64,000 bases of DNA from assembly GCF_032854445.1 (NCBI RefSeq), contig NC_088297.1, positions 4,899,991 through 4,963,990 on the forward strand. Direction: 5' to 3'. Source of the stretch: Liolophura sinensis. Taxonomy: Eukaryota; Mollusca; Polyplacophora; Chitonida; Chitonidae. The position numbers and the translations under genes were made by a program. The notes under the pieces were generated by a model. The model saw only the letters and a program-made list of their open reading frames with translations. It had not been told where the DNA came from and did not search any database. This document shows positions 11,996 to 40,060 of this stretch, one piece after another; position 1 is the first letter of the stretch, and each line of letters starts with the position of its first letter.

Positions 11996-12283
11996 ATATT
12001 CTCAAGTAAGGGGCCTCCGTGGCTCAGTCGGTTAGCGCGCTAGCGCAGCGTAATGACCCAGAAGCCTCTCACCAATGCGGTCGCTGTGAGTTCAAGTCCA
12101 GCTCATGCTGGCTTCCTCTCCGGCCGTAAGTGGGAAGGTGTGCCAGCAACCTGCGGATGGTCGTGGGTTTCCCCCGGGCTCTGCCCGGTTTCCTCCCACC
12201 ATAATGCTGGCCGCCGTCGTATAAGTGAAATATTCTTGAGTACGGCGTAAAACACCAATCAAATAAATAAATATTCTCAAGTA
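11996..12283 (+). mobile_element. Full-length SINE-A copy with 13-bp target-site duplication
   Basis: The tRNA-derived head begins GGGGCCTCCGTGGCTCAGTC, with an A-box-like GGCTCAGTCGGTTAGCGCGC and a B-box-like GTGAGTTCAAGTCCAGCTC. A roughly 150-bp body and an AAATAAATAA tail follow. The element occupies 12009-12270 and is bounded by perfect repeats ATATTCTCAAGTA at 11996-12008 and 12271-12283. That is direct evidence of LINE-type retroposition. Such SINEs are mobilised by a partner LINE in trans; none is visible here. Confidence 0.95.
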
Positions 12284-13391
12284 TAACAGAACTATCTGAG
12301 AGAAGACACAGATTTGGTTGTTGACACAGACTAGCCTTATAAGCCTAATAACCTGAGGAAGTGTACCATAGGCCTAAACCATCAAAAAGTTTCATTCATT
12401 CTTACAAATGTTTCGACTTATGATGAGAAATTCAAAGTACATTTAGTGTAAGGGGCCGTGAGTTACTGCTAGTCATGGTACGACAAAAAAAAATACCAAT
12501 GACGACAAACAGCGTTCCTCACACCGCTAAAAGACCTTTATGAACTGCCAATCAAACAAATGCAATTGAAAGTCCCCTTACACTAAATGTAAGCAATATT
12601 ATTGCAAACAGGTCAACCGGATGTCCCATACATTGGTTACAAATGTTCAGTATTTCTGTGACGTCATTTGCTTTCACTGGATCGGAAAAAAAAGTGACGT
12701 CACGGAAGGGAGAACGGGACATCGGAAATGTTGGATCCATTCATACTAGGTCTCTTTTGAGACTTTCCTCATCCATAACGGCTAATGGCAGTATTAGAGT
12801 CAAGCGTTCAATGACTTTCGCAGCTGCATTACTCGAAAGACGATTATCTAAATCTGATAATATGTTTTCCTGAGTTTAAATCCTACTGTAGCAAACATCT
12901 AGACGTACAACGCCTGACAACACGCAGTATACTTTCGTGACAATGCAATAAGGTATGGCATCTTCCAAGTTAAACGTTTTTTCTCTAAAGAGCTCCTTTT
13001 CCCAACAGCACATGTATCTGCCCCAGGGCATCCGCACACTGCTAAATAGGACGACTTGTAACTCGTCTAGCATTTTTAGCTTTTATTATCGATATTCAGA
13101 AGCAGTTTGAACTTCGATCTTTTCGTTATCAATAATAGAAAAAGGTCTAGGCCTACTTGACTGATACGTCATCTGCAAGCAACAAAGAAGCGTGCAAAGT
13201 TAGAAAGGGGCACTGCAATGAGCAAACCAATGTTATATTTTTTGAATAATAAAGCTATTTTATTAATTGTTATACACTGTTTTGTGGAGTTGTAATATTT
13301 TCATTGGGAAGATAGCCGGGGAATGAAGCGCTTTTAACTTGAGGAATTTACCTTCCCTTTCTTTCAACCGTAAGACCACTACAATGTCCAC
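12284..13391. other. No gene recognised
   Basis: Intergenic-looking sequence between two full-length SINE copies. No exon, repeat array or RNA gene can be supported. Confidence 0.5.
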
Positions 13392-13691
13392 TCAAAAAAT
13401 TAAGGGGCCTCCGTGGCTCAGTCGGTTAGCGCGCTAGCGCAGCGTAATGACCCAGGAGCCTCTCACCAATGCGGTCGCTGTGAGTTCAAGTCCAGCTCAT
13501 GCTGGCTTTCTCTCCGGCCGTAAGTGGGAAGGTCTGCCAGCAACCTGCGGATGGTCGTGGGTTTCCCCCGGGCTCTGCCCGGTTTCCACCCACCATAATG
13601 CTGGCCGCCGTCGTATAAGTGAAATATTCTTGAGTACGGCGTAAAACACCAATCAAAAAAAAAAAAAAAAAAAAAAAAATCAAAAAATTAA
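13392..13691 (+). mobile_element. Full-length SINE-A copy with 12-bp target-site duplication
   Basis: This copy (13404-13679) is nearly identical to the one at 12009 (a handful of substitutions) but ends in a pure A run of about 24. Perfect duplications TCAAAAAATTAA flank it at 13392-13403 and 13680-13691. High identity and intact duplications suggest recent activity. Confidence 0.95.
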
Positions 13692-13707
13692 TCTGTTCAT
13701 TTTAACA

Positions 13708-13752
13708 GAAAGTCTGTTACCTGGGACGTTAAACCCCAAGCACTCACTCACT
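13708..13752 (+). mobile_element. SINE-B 3' tail fragment
   Basis: GGGACGTTAAACCCCAAGCA followed by CACT repeats: the terminal part of SINE-B just downstream of the SINE-A copy. Confidence 0.6.
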
Positions 13753-13850
13753 GTTACCTGAGTGATGCTAGAATGTATTCTGCTCTTATGACATGATATT
13801 GTGTCATATTCAACATAACTTCCCGTTTGCATAATAGAATATTTATTTGA

Positions 13851-14045
13851 TTTATTTATTTATTTATTTGATTGGTGTTTTACGCCGTACTCAAGAATAT
13901 TTCACTTATACGACGACGGCGGCTAGCATTATAGTGGCTGGAAACCGGGCAGAGCCCGGGGGAAACCCACGACCATTCGCAGGTTGCTCTCAGACCTTCC
14001 CAGCCAGCATGAGCTGGACTTAACCTCACAGTGACTGCATTGGTA
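13851..14045 (-). mobile_element. SINE-A copy, 5'-truncated
   Basis: Minus strand: starts near the B-box region (CCAATGCAGTCACTGTGAGG), then the body and a long AAATAAATAA tail. It lies opposite in orientation to the copy at 13404. Confidence 0.9.
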
Positions 14046-14170
14046 TAGAATCTATATCTTAAATTAACAGAATACAGATATGCAACAGAACAATCTGCTG
14101 CACTAATAGAATACATTCTAGCATCACTCAGACATCATTTTCTGTTAAAATTGAGAGATTACCCTTTTGG

Positions 14171-14490
14171 GTGTCTTATAATCCCTGGTTATACACCAGG
14201 AAAAACTGGTGGTTCGAGATCGGCTCTGACGATTACCCCAGCGAAAAAAGGTGGCCTAAATTAAGCCGGCTCCGTTCATGCCACGGTTTTGTGATCCGCC
14301 ATTCCGACTGGTCTAAATTAGAGTGGCTCGGCTTGGCCCGAGTTTTCGTCCGAGTTAACGTAAAACGGCAATTGCCGGCTCAGGTGCCTACTAATTCCGG
14401 ATGTGACAGGTACAAGTTCGTGCCCCACTGTAGGCGAATCAAATGTTAGATTTACTGCTTGACGTATAATCCCAAGCAGCCTTAAACTGG
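14171..14490. repeat. Possible third SINE or dispersed repeat
   Basis: A GC-richer block with GTGGTTCGAGATCGGC (B-box-like) near 14211 and an end reading GCTTGACGTATAATCCCAAG. That end resembles the GACGTTAAACCCCAAGCA tail of SINE-B. Only one copy is in the window, so repeat status is inferred from composition and the tail. The 92-codon open frame through it shows no recognisable protein. Confidence 0.35.
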
Positions 14491-14550
14491 TCAACTGAAC
14501 AGAGCTAGTTCCAGAGCTAACTGAACTGAACTACGCAGATATATATTAGT

Positions 14551-14769
14551 TATTTAATTGGTGTGTCAAGAACATTTCAATTATGCGACGGCGGCTAGCA
14601 TTCTGAAGGAAGAGAACTGGGCTCGGGGAAACCCACGACCATCTCACTAATTACGACCGGAGAGGAAGTCAACAAGAACTAGACCTGAACTCACAACAAT
14701 CACATTGGCGAGAGGCTTCTGAGACATTGCGCCGCGCTGGCATGCTAACCTCTCGGTCACGGAGGCCCC
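14551..14769 (-). mobile_element. SINE-A copy, diverged, nearly full length
   Basis: Minus strand: begins GGGGCCTCCGTGACCGAGAG (tRNA head) and includes the B-box region and body, ending in a short degraded tail. Many substitutions indicate an old copy. Confidence 0.85.
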
Positions 14770-15925
14770 ACGTAGACATGTAGGCGGATGGCCTATGGGT
14801 GTATGTATATATAGAGAGAGAGATGCCTCAGTGGCGTGCCAAAGACACTAGACATAAAGTCCCACAGGGTGGGTCAGTAGCTTGCCGACCAAAAAGAAGT
14901 TGTTCCAAGAGTTGATTTCTCAAGTTCCTTTAGGCAGAACTTGACTTGTCCAAGTAAAACATTTTCACAATGCTAACAGTTTTGGGAGAACCTCTAGCAA
15001 AGTCAGAATGAGCCTCCAGAGTTGTTACACAATGATGGCTCAAGGGAAGCAAAGTGACACAAAATCATTCACACATTTATTGTCAACGAACGAGCTACAA
15101 CAATACAACCAGGAAAATATGTTACATGTTAGTTCATTTGTACTAGAACCCACTAAACCGGCTGTGAAAACTTCAGAGCTCTTCGTCAGCTGTTTTCACA
15201 AACTTTCATCACACATGGAGACCTGTATGCTTACGTTTCATGCCACCCCAGAGTAATTTCACCCCACAGGAATTTCTGAGACTACCTAGCAGAGTGTTCG
15301 TGAACATTCGTATCCATCTACATCACACATTATATACAGTTTGAAAATGAAAAACTGAAGGACTATTTACATATCTTCATATTTTTCATGAGGTTGTCAA
15401 TCGCCAATCAACTACTGTCAGTTTATCTCCAATGCCAAAATTCGAAAAGACGCTTTCCTAAATACTTCAGGTTGAGACAGGCAGGACGTTAAGTCCAAAA
15501 CGATCTTAATATGCACGTAAGCTGACAATAGCAAGCAACACATACACCTTCCTACACCTACAGTATCCTGAACATTCATACTTAAACAGTATTTCTAGCT
15601 TTGCAAATAAGTGGAATTTTTTTTCAGCACTTGTCTTGCTATGTTTACATCTTGCCAATACACGAAAAAAAACGATACCTTCATACTTAAGAGTATTAAA
15701 TGCCGACATCATTATTGAGAATTCCTTGTACATTGGTAAAGGAGACTTGCATGTAATAGGCTTAAGAACACTTCATTCAGTCCAGCGTGCTCCAGTTGTA
15801 TTTTCACACATCAAATGCTTGATACTTTTCCCAGCTTCAGGAAAGTTTGAACAGAAATGACTCCCACGCATTTTCATGTCAAGCTTCAAATATTACAAAA
15901 ATTCATTTCTAGGTATTACTATTTT
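14770..15925. other. Downstream of NDUFV1; probable 3' UTR in part
   Basis: No exon is seen. On the minus strand AATAAA occurs at 15076-15081, about 845 nt past the NDUFV1 stop codon. It is the clearest candidate polyadenylation signal I noticed, but its use is unproven. Confidence 0.35.
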
Positions 15926-32249
<16,324 letters not shown>

Positions 32250-32794
32250 TATCTCAACCTCACGAATACACCTTGCCCTCGTGTTCTTGGATTTAGTATC
32301 GACTACACGGTGTTTGAAATTGAACGAAAATGATTCGGGACGAACCACCAACATAGTGATACGGTAAGGGAATTTTCATCGATCCATTTTCTAACATACC
32401 CTTTCTTTCTTCACTGGTTTGTCATGAATTCCGCTGTCCATAGTTCTTTTGTTCCCACTCTTGTCTTAACGTGTGTGGCTGATATTTTCGTCAACTGTTT
32501 TACTGAGATAGAGTTCTCACAGGTTAAAGTTGAACACCATCTGTAGATAGATTATAGTACACGATATTTTATGCTTGCGACATTAGTATTGAGTTGTAGG
32601 CTCCTATATGTAGGCCTATTTATTTTTAGATATTTATTTATTTCATAGTTGTTTAAACTTGAACGCCACACTTACGAATTTTTCACCTTTACATTGATTG
32701 TCAGTTTTATGGGTGGAGAAAACAGGATCAATCATGTTGAGTGCTCATGGGGTAAATCAATGACTTTAGACAAGTTACTGACTAACTTTCTGAC
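32250..32794. other. Region upstream of NDUFV1; promoter not resolved
   Basis: Expected to hold the 5' UTR and promoter of NDUFV1, but I see no TATA box or other element I would assign. From about 32620 to 32790 there is a degraded SINE-like end (TTTATTTATTTCATAGTTGT, then GTTTTATGGGTGGAGAAAAC). Confidence 0.35.
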
Positions 32795-33117
32795 CGCTGC
32801 TGTGGCCTAATGGTTAGAACATCCACCTTGAAGTCAAGAGAATCGGGATCAAACCCAGGTCGCGTCATACCAAAGACTTAAAAAAACGGTACTTGTTATC
32901 TGCTACATGTACTAAGCGTGATGCTCAGAGCTGAGTGGTTGGAGCAAGGAAACAGGGCTGGTTGGTGTCGGTATTATGTGACTGGGTCGGGTACCATGTC
33001 TGATGTCTTCAGTGACGCCAGCACTTTGACAGCATGGACTCACCCTGTCACAAGAATTATATATGTACACAAACCTGATGACCCCTTGTCGTCATATATG
33101 ACTGAAAAAGTGTGATC
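32795..33117 (+). mobile_element. SINE-B full-length copy
   Basis: The tRNA-like head has A-box-like TGGCCTAATGGTTAGAACAT and B-box-like GGGATCAAACCCAGG. The family body follows (GTCATACCAAAGACTTA, ACCATGTCTGATGTCTTCAG), then CGTCATATATGACTGAAAAA. It is the best copy for defining the family's 5' end. The anticodon arm and acceptor stem do not form a proper tRNA, so this is not a tRNA gene. Confidence 0.85.
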
Positions 33118-33257
33118 AGTATATTTACCCCCAAATCCAGAGAAATGAAAAATCAATTCTCTGGAAACCAGACCAAACCAAACTAAACAGACTAAAGAAG
33201 GCATGGCTGATGAGGTTGCCACTTTTATTATGCATTTATCTGACTAACTTTTGTTCA

Positions 33258-33260
<3 letters not shown>

Positions 33261-33290
<30 letters not shown>

Positions 33291-33321
33291 GTTCTTAGGT
33301 GGGTTGGGGGGGGGGGGGGTG
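33261..33321. repeat. Poly-T tract followed by poly-G tract
   Basis: About 30 T, then GTTCTTAGGTGGGTTG, then 13 G. Simple sequence only; lengths may be unreliable in assembly. Confidence 0.9.
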
Positions 33322-33909
33322 CAGGGTTCGAAATTAGCACTGGTTTCGTGGTATGAGGCCAGTGAAATTCTGTAGGACCAGTAGATTTGGTAAAGTACTG
33401 GTCTGACAGGCCAACAGAAAATGAAACTTTTCATTCAAAATTCTTTGACCCGTTGAAACAAGGGTGTATAAATTCTCAAAAATTTGAAAGAAATCTTCAA
33501 TATGACCACAAACGCGAACCTCTCAAGCATCAAAGACTCATGAAAGGCCATTGCTTCACTACAATGCCGAAATAATGTGACTTGAATGTGGCATCAGAAT
33601 TTAAAATTTGCGTCCAATGAAAATGACAAACAATCTTCGTCATTTGCCTTTCCAAATGGATTCTGTACTGTCCTATGCAAAATCAGAACAACACAATTCT
33701 TTCAGTGTCAAGAATAGTAAACTTGTGAACAGACCAGTAGAACTACGCTGGTCCTAGTGTCAAGTTACACTGTCAGCTTAAATTCGAACTCTGGGGGGCA
33801 TATGTAGTGATCACCACAATGGTTTAATGCTGCTCAAATACAGACATTACTTTAAACAAAAAGTGACACATACAATGTAGGGCTATAAGGTAATATAATA
33901 TTCACATTC
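33322..33909. other. No gene recognised
   Basis: Non-coding. A repeated theme (GCACTGGTTTCGTGG, GGACCAGTAGATTTGG, AGACCAGTAGAACTACGCTG) suggests an old repeat, but no family is assigned. Confidence 0.4.
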
Positions 33910-34167
33910 GAGGCCTCAGTGACCCAGGGGCAGTGGAGTGACGCAGGAGCCTTTAACCATGCATTGCGATTGCTGTGAGTTCAAGTCCAGCTCACATTAG
34001 CTTCCTCTCCGGCCTTTAATATGTGGGAAGGTTTGTCAGCAACCTGCAGATAGTCGTGTGCGTCCTGTGTGCTCTGCCCAGTTTTTCTCCCACCATAAAG
34101 CTGGCTGCTGTCGTATAAGTGAGATATTCTTGAGTACTGCGTAAAACACCAATCAAATAAATAAATA
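33910..34167 (+). mobile_element. SINE-A copy, nearly full length, diverged
   Basis: Degraded head (GAGGCCTCAGTGACCCAGGG), good B-box region (GTGAGTTCAAGTCCAGCTCA), body and AAATAAATAA tail. Confidence 0.88.
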
Positions 34168-35607
34168 TTCGTATTCGGCAGTTAGAAATACATGTACTGC
34201 ATAGTACATGTACCTTTGCTCTGAAGAGATGTCCTACACTTTCTTTATTCTGCATGCTTAAACAATAGCTGATGGAAAGATGTTAATATAGAAATTTATT
34301 ATTTCCTGGTGATGTGAACATTTTCCTTGTATTTACATTTTGTTGTAATTCAGACAGCAAATTAAACATTTTCCATATATGTAATTCCCATGTAAATATT
34401 CATCTGGTTTATCAATTTAAATAAATTGGATGTAGGATGAGGCCTCCCGCTTTTGTATATAATATTATTTTGTTATTTCTGTCATACTACATTTAAATCT
34501 TATCCATAATTTAGAGTAGACACCAAAAACCCCAAGCCTTCTAAGCTTGAAAGATGATTTTTGCCAGATCACCTCAGCTTTTTTTTTCACTCAAAATAGA
34601 ACAGATTTCCTATGTGTATAATTAATTGTCATAACATAGTTAGAGATGTTTTTGACGTATTGATTTTCTCCTTACTCTGTGAAATGTGGATGCTGTAGAA
34701 CTGATATCTGTCCTAGGTCTAGCTGTAGTTTGAAGAGGCATTTTTATCATACAGCAATATTATGTTCAAATTTGAAATTTAATCTGGGTATATGGGCTAT
34801 GTTCACCTGTTCATTAAACAGTACAGCACAGTACAATCTATACAGCTACATGTATGTTCAAAATTTGTACGAACATTTGTTCTATACAAAATAACACATT
34901 CAATAAAAGAATAATTTCTTTTACATGTATGTGTTACTGTAGCAAAATAAAAAAATTCTAAAAAAATTGTCCTAAGATTAACTTTTGATGTTAACTACAA
35001 GGGCATTTTTATGAATACAGTCAGGGATATCAGTCTGGCTTGCATTTGAGAGATTAAAAGGCAAAGGATATGACAGATGTGGTAAAAAGTTCCTTTTCTA
35101 TTACACACACATCCTTATTTGGGAAAAAGTACTTGTGACTTGTCTACTGTATTGTATTGAATATCACTGAAGGTGTCATGTTTTAGGCATGAAATCACCA
35201 GCACCAGATGTAGATTACTCAGTAATGTTGGTGTCCCATGACAGCTTGACCTACTAAAGTGGATGACTCTGTAAATCTTGGTTTTACTTCTGAGTATTTA
35301 AGTAGATTGCCACTTGGTGTACATGACATATGTATGACGCCCAAACAAGGCTGGCTCTCGTTCATGATATTGATACAGGATATAATGATAATGTCTGTAA
35401 AACATGAAAAGAAAAGTGTACATATTTGTTTATTTATTTATTGGATTGTTGTTTAACGCCAAACTCAAGAATGTACATGTATACATGGAAGTTACAATAC
35501 TGGATAATTTTGTATATCCAATGAAATTTAAGCACTTTAATATTAATAAGTTATGTGAAAGCACTGATCTTTGTGTTAATTGAAACTCGTTAATTTACAT
35601 GTAATAA
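34168..35607. other. No gene recognised
   Basis: AT-rich. Only a short SINE-like end at 35424-35470 (TTTATTTATTGGATTGTTGT then TTAACGCCAAACTCAAGAAT, minus orientation) is noticeable. Confidence 0.5.
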
Positions 35608-35895
35608 GTTGCCTAAGTATATATATATGTGTAATGTGTGTAGAAGGGAATGTATATCTATTGTAATGTAATGATATTTTCTGTTCCTCATGGCTGGAAT
35701 GTTGCCTAAGTATATGTATGTGTAATGTGTGTAGAAGGGAATGTATATCTATTGTAATGTAGTGATATTTTCTGTTCCCCATGGCTGGAATGTTGCCTAA
35801 GTATATATATATGTGTAATGTGTGTAGAAGGGAATGTATATCTATTGTAATGTAATGATATTTTCTGTTCCTCATGGCTGGAATGTTGCCTAAGT
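35608..35895. repeat. About 90-bp tandem repeat, 3 copies
   Basis: The unit starts GTTGCCTAAGTATATATATA and includes GTGTGTAGAAGGGAATGTAT and TTCTGTTCCTCATGGCTGGA. Copies differ mainly in the length of the TA run. Confidence 0.92.
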
Positions 35896-35903
35896 ATATG
35901 TAT

Positions 35904-36106
35904 GCGGTCGCTGTGAGTTCAAGTCCAGCTCATGCTGGCTTCCTCTCCGGCCGTAGGTGAGAAGGTCTGTCGGCAACCTGCGGATGGTCGTGGGTTTCCT
36001 GCGGGCTCTGCCCGGTGTCCACCCACCATAATGCTGGTCGCCGTCGTATAAATGAAATATTCTTGAGTACGGCGTAAAACACCAATCCAAAAAAAAAAAA
36101 AAAAAA
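35904..36106 (+). mobile_element. SINE-A copy, head truncated
   Basis: Begins GCGGTCGCTGTGAGTTCAAG directly after the 90-bp repeat and ends in a pure A run, like the copy at 13404. Confidence 0.92.
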
Positions 36107-38667
36107 TCAGACATGTCAGAGTGATGACATCAACAAGAACTCGGATAATATCCAGCATAACTATTAATAATGTTTTAGATTTCAAATGTATTAGATTCCA
36201 ATTATTGCATTGGAAAACAATATGTATTGAAGTGAATAATATATCATACTACAGACAGTTATTCATACATATACATCTAAAATGTATATTTACATGATAT
36301 AAATTGATCTTTGTAATTGCCTGGGCTTAAGTTGAGGTTAACTTATAATTTTGTAAACTCTTGAAATGTGTGAATGGCCAAACATTTTGACCCCGGGCCT
36401 GTGGATATATACTGTACATGAATAATGTAGAATTTTGATTTATTGCCACTTGAGACTTTTAAAAATCTGCCCTGCCCCCCCCCCCCCCCCAAATTCAATA
36501 CACATTTCAACATTCGTTTGCAACAATCCTGGTATGCAGCCCATGTGTGGCTTCATAACACATATGGTTGGACATGTTACATGTACATGTAAGGATCGCC
36601 ACACTGTAGCACACTCTCGGTGTATATAGAAGAAAAGGTCAAACATTTTTCACAGCATGGGTCCCTTTTAAGGTATTCCAAAGGGCGTATCAGTAGTGTT
36701 ATGATTTTTATTTTCACTGCAGGCTTGTTCGTGGGCCGGAACACACTCAGCCTGTGACGTTGGTGGCATTGATTTTGTTGTTCGGTGATCATGTTGTAAG
36801 GTGTGCCATGCTGTGCGAGACCCAGTAAGATTTATAGCTCTGACATCTGTCACTGTGTATGGTATCTACCGTAATCATTCTACTTTTGATTTGAAAATAC
36901 CCCCCCCCCCCCCCCCCACAGCCCCCCCCCCCCCCCCCAATTTTTTTTTTCTTTTAACAGGGTAAAAAAAAATCTCATATCAGAAAAAATATGGTTATTC
37001 AGTTATGGAATTCTGTATTCTGACCAATGAAAGATGTAGAAATTGTAAAGAAATTTACATCTGACTGAGAGAAAAATTTTTAAAAAAAATCTGTAAAAAG
37101 CACATAAAAAAATTTATCAGTAGGACTGATATGGTGACTACTCTCAACAAATAATGGCCTGATGTGAAATGTGGTTTACATGTACATAGAAAACCTTTTG
37201 AAGAACCTTTTTAGATAAGACTCTGCTCCATTTGAAACCGCATATCCGGGTACTTTGCTCATACGAGTCAGCGGCAAGCAGAAGACAAGATGAATGATAA
37301 CATGGGAAGGTACAGGGAAGTGAACAACACTAGACCATATTTAGAGAAGTACAGCTGATAATAACCAAAAAAGATGATAGTATGTAAGAAAAGTGTGCAC
37401 AGAATTCTGTATGTAAATTCTAAACGTCAAGAAAACTTAGGTTTAGGACTTTTGAGGCCATAAAGCAGAGTTTTGTATTGAACCCCATGTTGTTTAGACA
37501 ATGATTTCACCGCCATGTGCGAGCGAGTAAGCATGTTGGTGTGAGTAAAACAGCAAACGCCTGGATGTACATGGCTTCAGATAGGGTTTCTTCATTACCT
37601 ACTGAGCTTAGAACTTTCAGCTGATCACCTGGGTATAAATGAAATAAGAATGTTCAAAGCATCCCAATTAAAATCTTTGACCAAAAATACAGGGATTGGG
37701 TATTAGACGTTAAAAGAAATTCCCGCCTGATTTGGATGGAATAGATTGCCTTTCTGTTTTTGACATCATTTTGATATTTGCACATAGATTGTCTTGGAAC
37801 TGCGGCAGCACCTATAGACAGCTGTGTAATTGACATGTTGCCCTTGGGCATATATACAGTAAAACTTGCCAACACTGACATCTTGTCAATGCCGACCATG
37901 CTGGACTTGTTGGTAAGCTTTTATATCGATCCATTTACAACCCATGTTAATCTTTATTGTGGAAATGTCAGACTTAAGATGTTGATCTCATTCAGTCTTA
38001 CTAGACTTTCTCAAAACCGGCACAGAACTTTTCAGTACAGTGTTGGACAAACTGCAGGTAGTGATATCCTAAGACCGAAGGAGTGTACCTTAACGAGTGT
38101 GAAGCAAATTCCCCAGGTGATAAACAATGGTTCAGAAATGCACTCAAGCATCTGTATATGCATATATGTTTTAGAGAAATTACATTGAAGACAAATGGAA
38201 CTTAATTCAGCGTAGTTCAGTAGTTGTAAGTGACATCTGTACAACCTACATGACGAAATGGCTATTGTTGTTGTTGCAGATAGAACCTCCATAAACAGAC
38301 ATTTTGTCAAAGCTGACATATTCTCATGGTACCGAGCTTGGTCGGTTTACACAAGTTATAATGTATATATATTAAAAAGTGGGAAAAGCTAAATGCTAAA
38401 TAGGCATATACATATAGGCTTATATACATGTATCTGTTCAACCAGCTGAGAGCATCCACACCTAATGTGAATGTACATGGCATGTGGGATTAATCAGAGG
38501 TATTGTTGTGAGAAATGGTCAGGTTAATTGGGGATTAATTACTAGGTGTCTATAGTCCCACCAGCTATAGTTGACCCAAATCTTCTGTTATCCTCTGACG
38601 CATGCGAGATATATCTGGAACCCTTCTTAAAAGCACATACATATTTATATATGTACATGTACATATA
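36107..38667. other. No gene recognised; C-rich tracts
   Basis: Poly-C runs at 36475-36490 and 36900-36938. An open frame at 37778-38188 shows no protein-like composition. No phase-matched exon is supported. Confidence 0.45.
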
Positions 38668-38960
38668 CATGAGTTCAAATCCCTGAGCGTCGTGCCAAAG
38701 ACTTTAGAAATGGTACATGTTGCTGCCTCACTTGGCGCTCAGCACTGAAAGGTAAAGGAAAGGAAACAGAACTGGTGTTAGTGTAATGTGACTGGATGAG
38801 GTGTCATGCCTGGTGTCTTCAGATGGATAGTTCAGTGGCAGCAGCACTTTGGCGGTATGGACTCGCCCTGTGACAAGAAGACACAGTATATTGGCATACA
38901 CCTAATGACTCCTCGTTGTTGTTTGACAGAAAACAGTAGGATGCTAAACCCCCATGCTTA
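38668..38960 (+). mobile_element. SINE-B copy, head truncated
   Basis: GAGTTCAAATCCCTGAGCGT (B-box-like), then CGTGCCAAAGACTTTAGAAA, GGTGTCATGCCTGGTGTCTT and a degraded end at about 38930. Confidence 0.82.
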
Positions 38961-39084
38961 TACACACATACATGTATATAGATGTATACATGTATGTCGT
39001 TAGTGATGCTTATAATTTACAACAGTATGTTTCTGCCTGTACCTTTAGCGTGTTTTATGGCTAACTCATGATCACAATAAGTCA

Positions 39085-39712
39085 TGTACACCTACAGGTA
39101 GTAAACTGATATATGTACTATGTAAATGTATTAAAGGGTACATGAAAGGAAGGGTATCCTTTTACAGAAAATGAATACCTACAGGTAGTATACTGGTATA
39201 TTGACTATGTAAATGTATTAAAGGGTACATGAAAGGAAGGGTATCCTTTTACAGAAAATGAATGCCTACAGGTAGTATACTGGTATATGTACTATGTAAA
39301 TGTATTAAAGGGTACATGAAAGGAAGGGTATCCTTTTACAGAAAATGAATACCTACAGGTAGTATACGGGTATATGTACTATGTAAATGTATTAAAGGGT
39401 ACATGAAAGGAAGGGTATCCTTTTACAGAAAATGAATACCTACAGATAGTATACTGGTATATGTACTATGTAAATGTATTAAAGGGCACATGAAAGAAAG
39501 GGTATCCTTTTACAGAAAATGAATGCCTACAGGTAGTATACTGGTATATGTACTATGTAAATGTATTAAAGGGCACATGAAAGAAAGGGTATCCTTTTAC
39601 AGAAAATGAATGCCTACAGGTAGTATACTGGTATATTGACTGTGTAAATGTATTAAAGGGTACATGAAAAGGTACTATGAAAGGAAAGGTATCCTTTTAC
39701 GGAAAATGAATA
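39085..39712. repeat. 86-87-bp tandem repeat, about 7 copies
   Basis: Unit TACCTACAGGTAGTATACTG followed by GTATATGTACTATGTAAATG, TATTAAAGGGTACATGAAAG and GAAGGGTATCCTTTTACAGA. The last copy is interrupted. Confidence 0.95.
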
Positions 39713-39841
39713 AAGATATTCCACATAAAAAAATATGAGAAAAAAATTTGTTTTTTGAGGCATACTTGTATTTTATATTTCCTAATAACCATAGAGTGCA
39801 TTTTAGGACTATTTGGAAATGACATAATCAATTAATGAACA

Positions 39842-40060
39842 GGGATCTTCCCTGGCTCAGTTGGTTAGCGCGCTAGCACAGCGTAATGACTTAGGAGCCT
39901 CTCACCAATGTCGCCGTGAGTTCAAGTCCAGCTCATGCTGGCTACCTCTCCGTATGTGGGACGGTCTGACCGCAACAATTTTCCCACCATTATGCTGGTG
40001 GCTGTCGTATAAGTGAAATATTCTTTATTACGGAGTAAAACATGAATCAAATAAATTCAT
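39842..40060 (+). mobile_element. SINE-A copy with tRNA head, internal deletion
   Basis: Head CTGGCTCAGTTGGTTAGCGC, B-box region GTGAGTTCAAGTCCAGCTCA. The GGTCGTGGGTTTCCCC block is deleted. The tail is ATCAAATAAATT. Confidence 0.9.

Noticed and set aside
12009-12110. tRNA gene (GGCTCAGTCGGTTAGCGCGC head)
   Set aside because: It continues into a SINE body with an A-rich tail and target duplication, and the cloverleaf is not complete. The heads at 13404, 32795 and 39842 are rejected for the same reason.
14171-14449. 92-codon frame as a gene
   Set aside because: The block looks like a dispersed repeat (B-box-like motif and SINE-like tail), and the peptide has no recognisable features.
32250-32354. 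In-frame upstream ATG at 32354 as the NDUFV1 start
   Set aside because: The extra 35 residues include acidic residues and do not look like a mitochondrial presequence. The ATG at 32249 gives a good one.
37778-38188. 136-codon plus-strand frame
   Set aside because: No phase-matched splice sites, no protein-like features, AT-rich surroundings.
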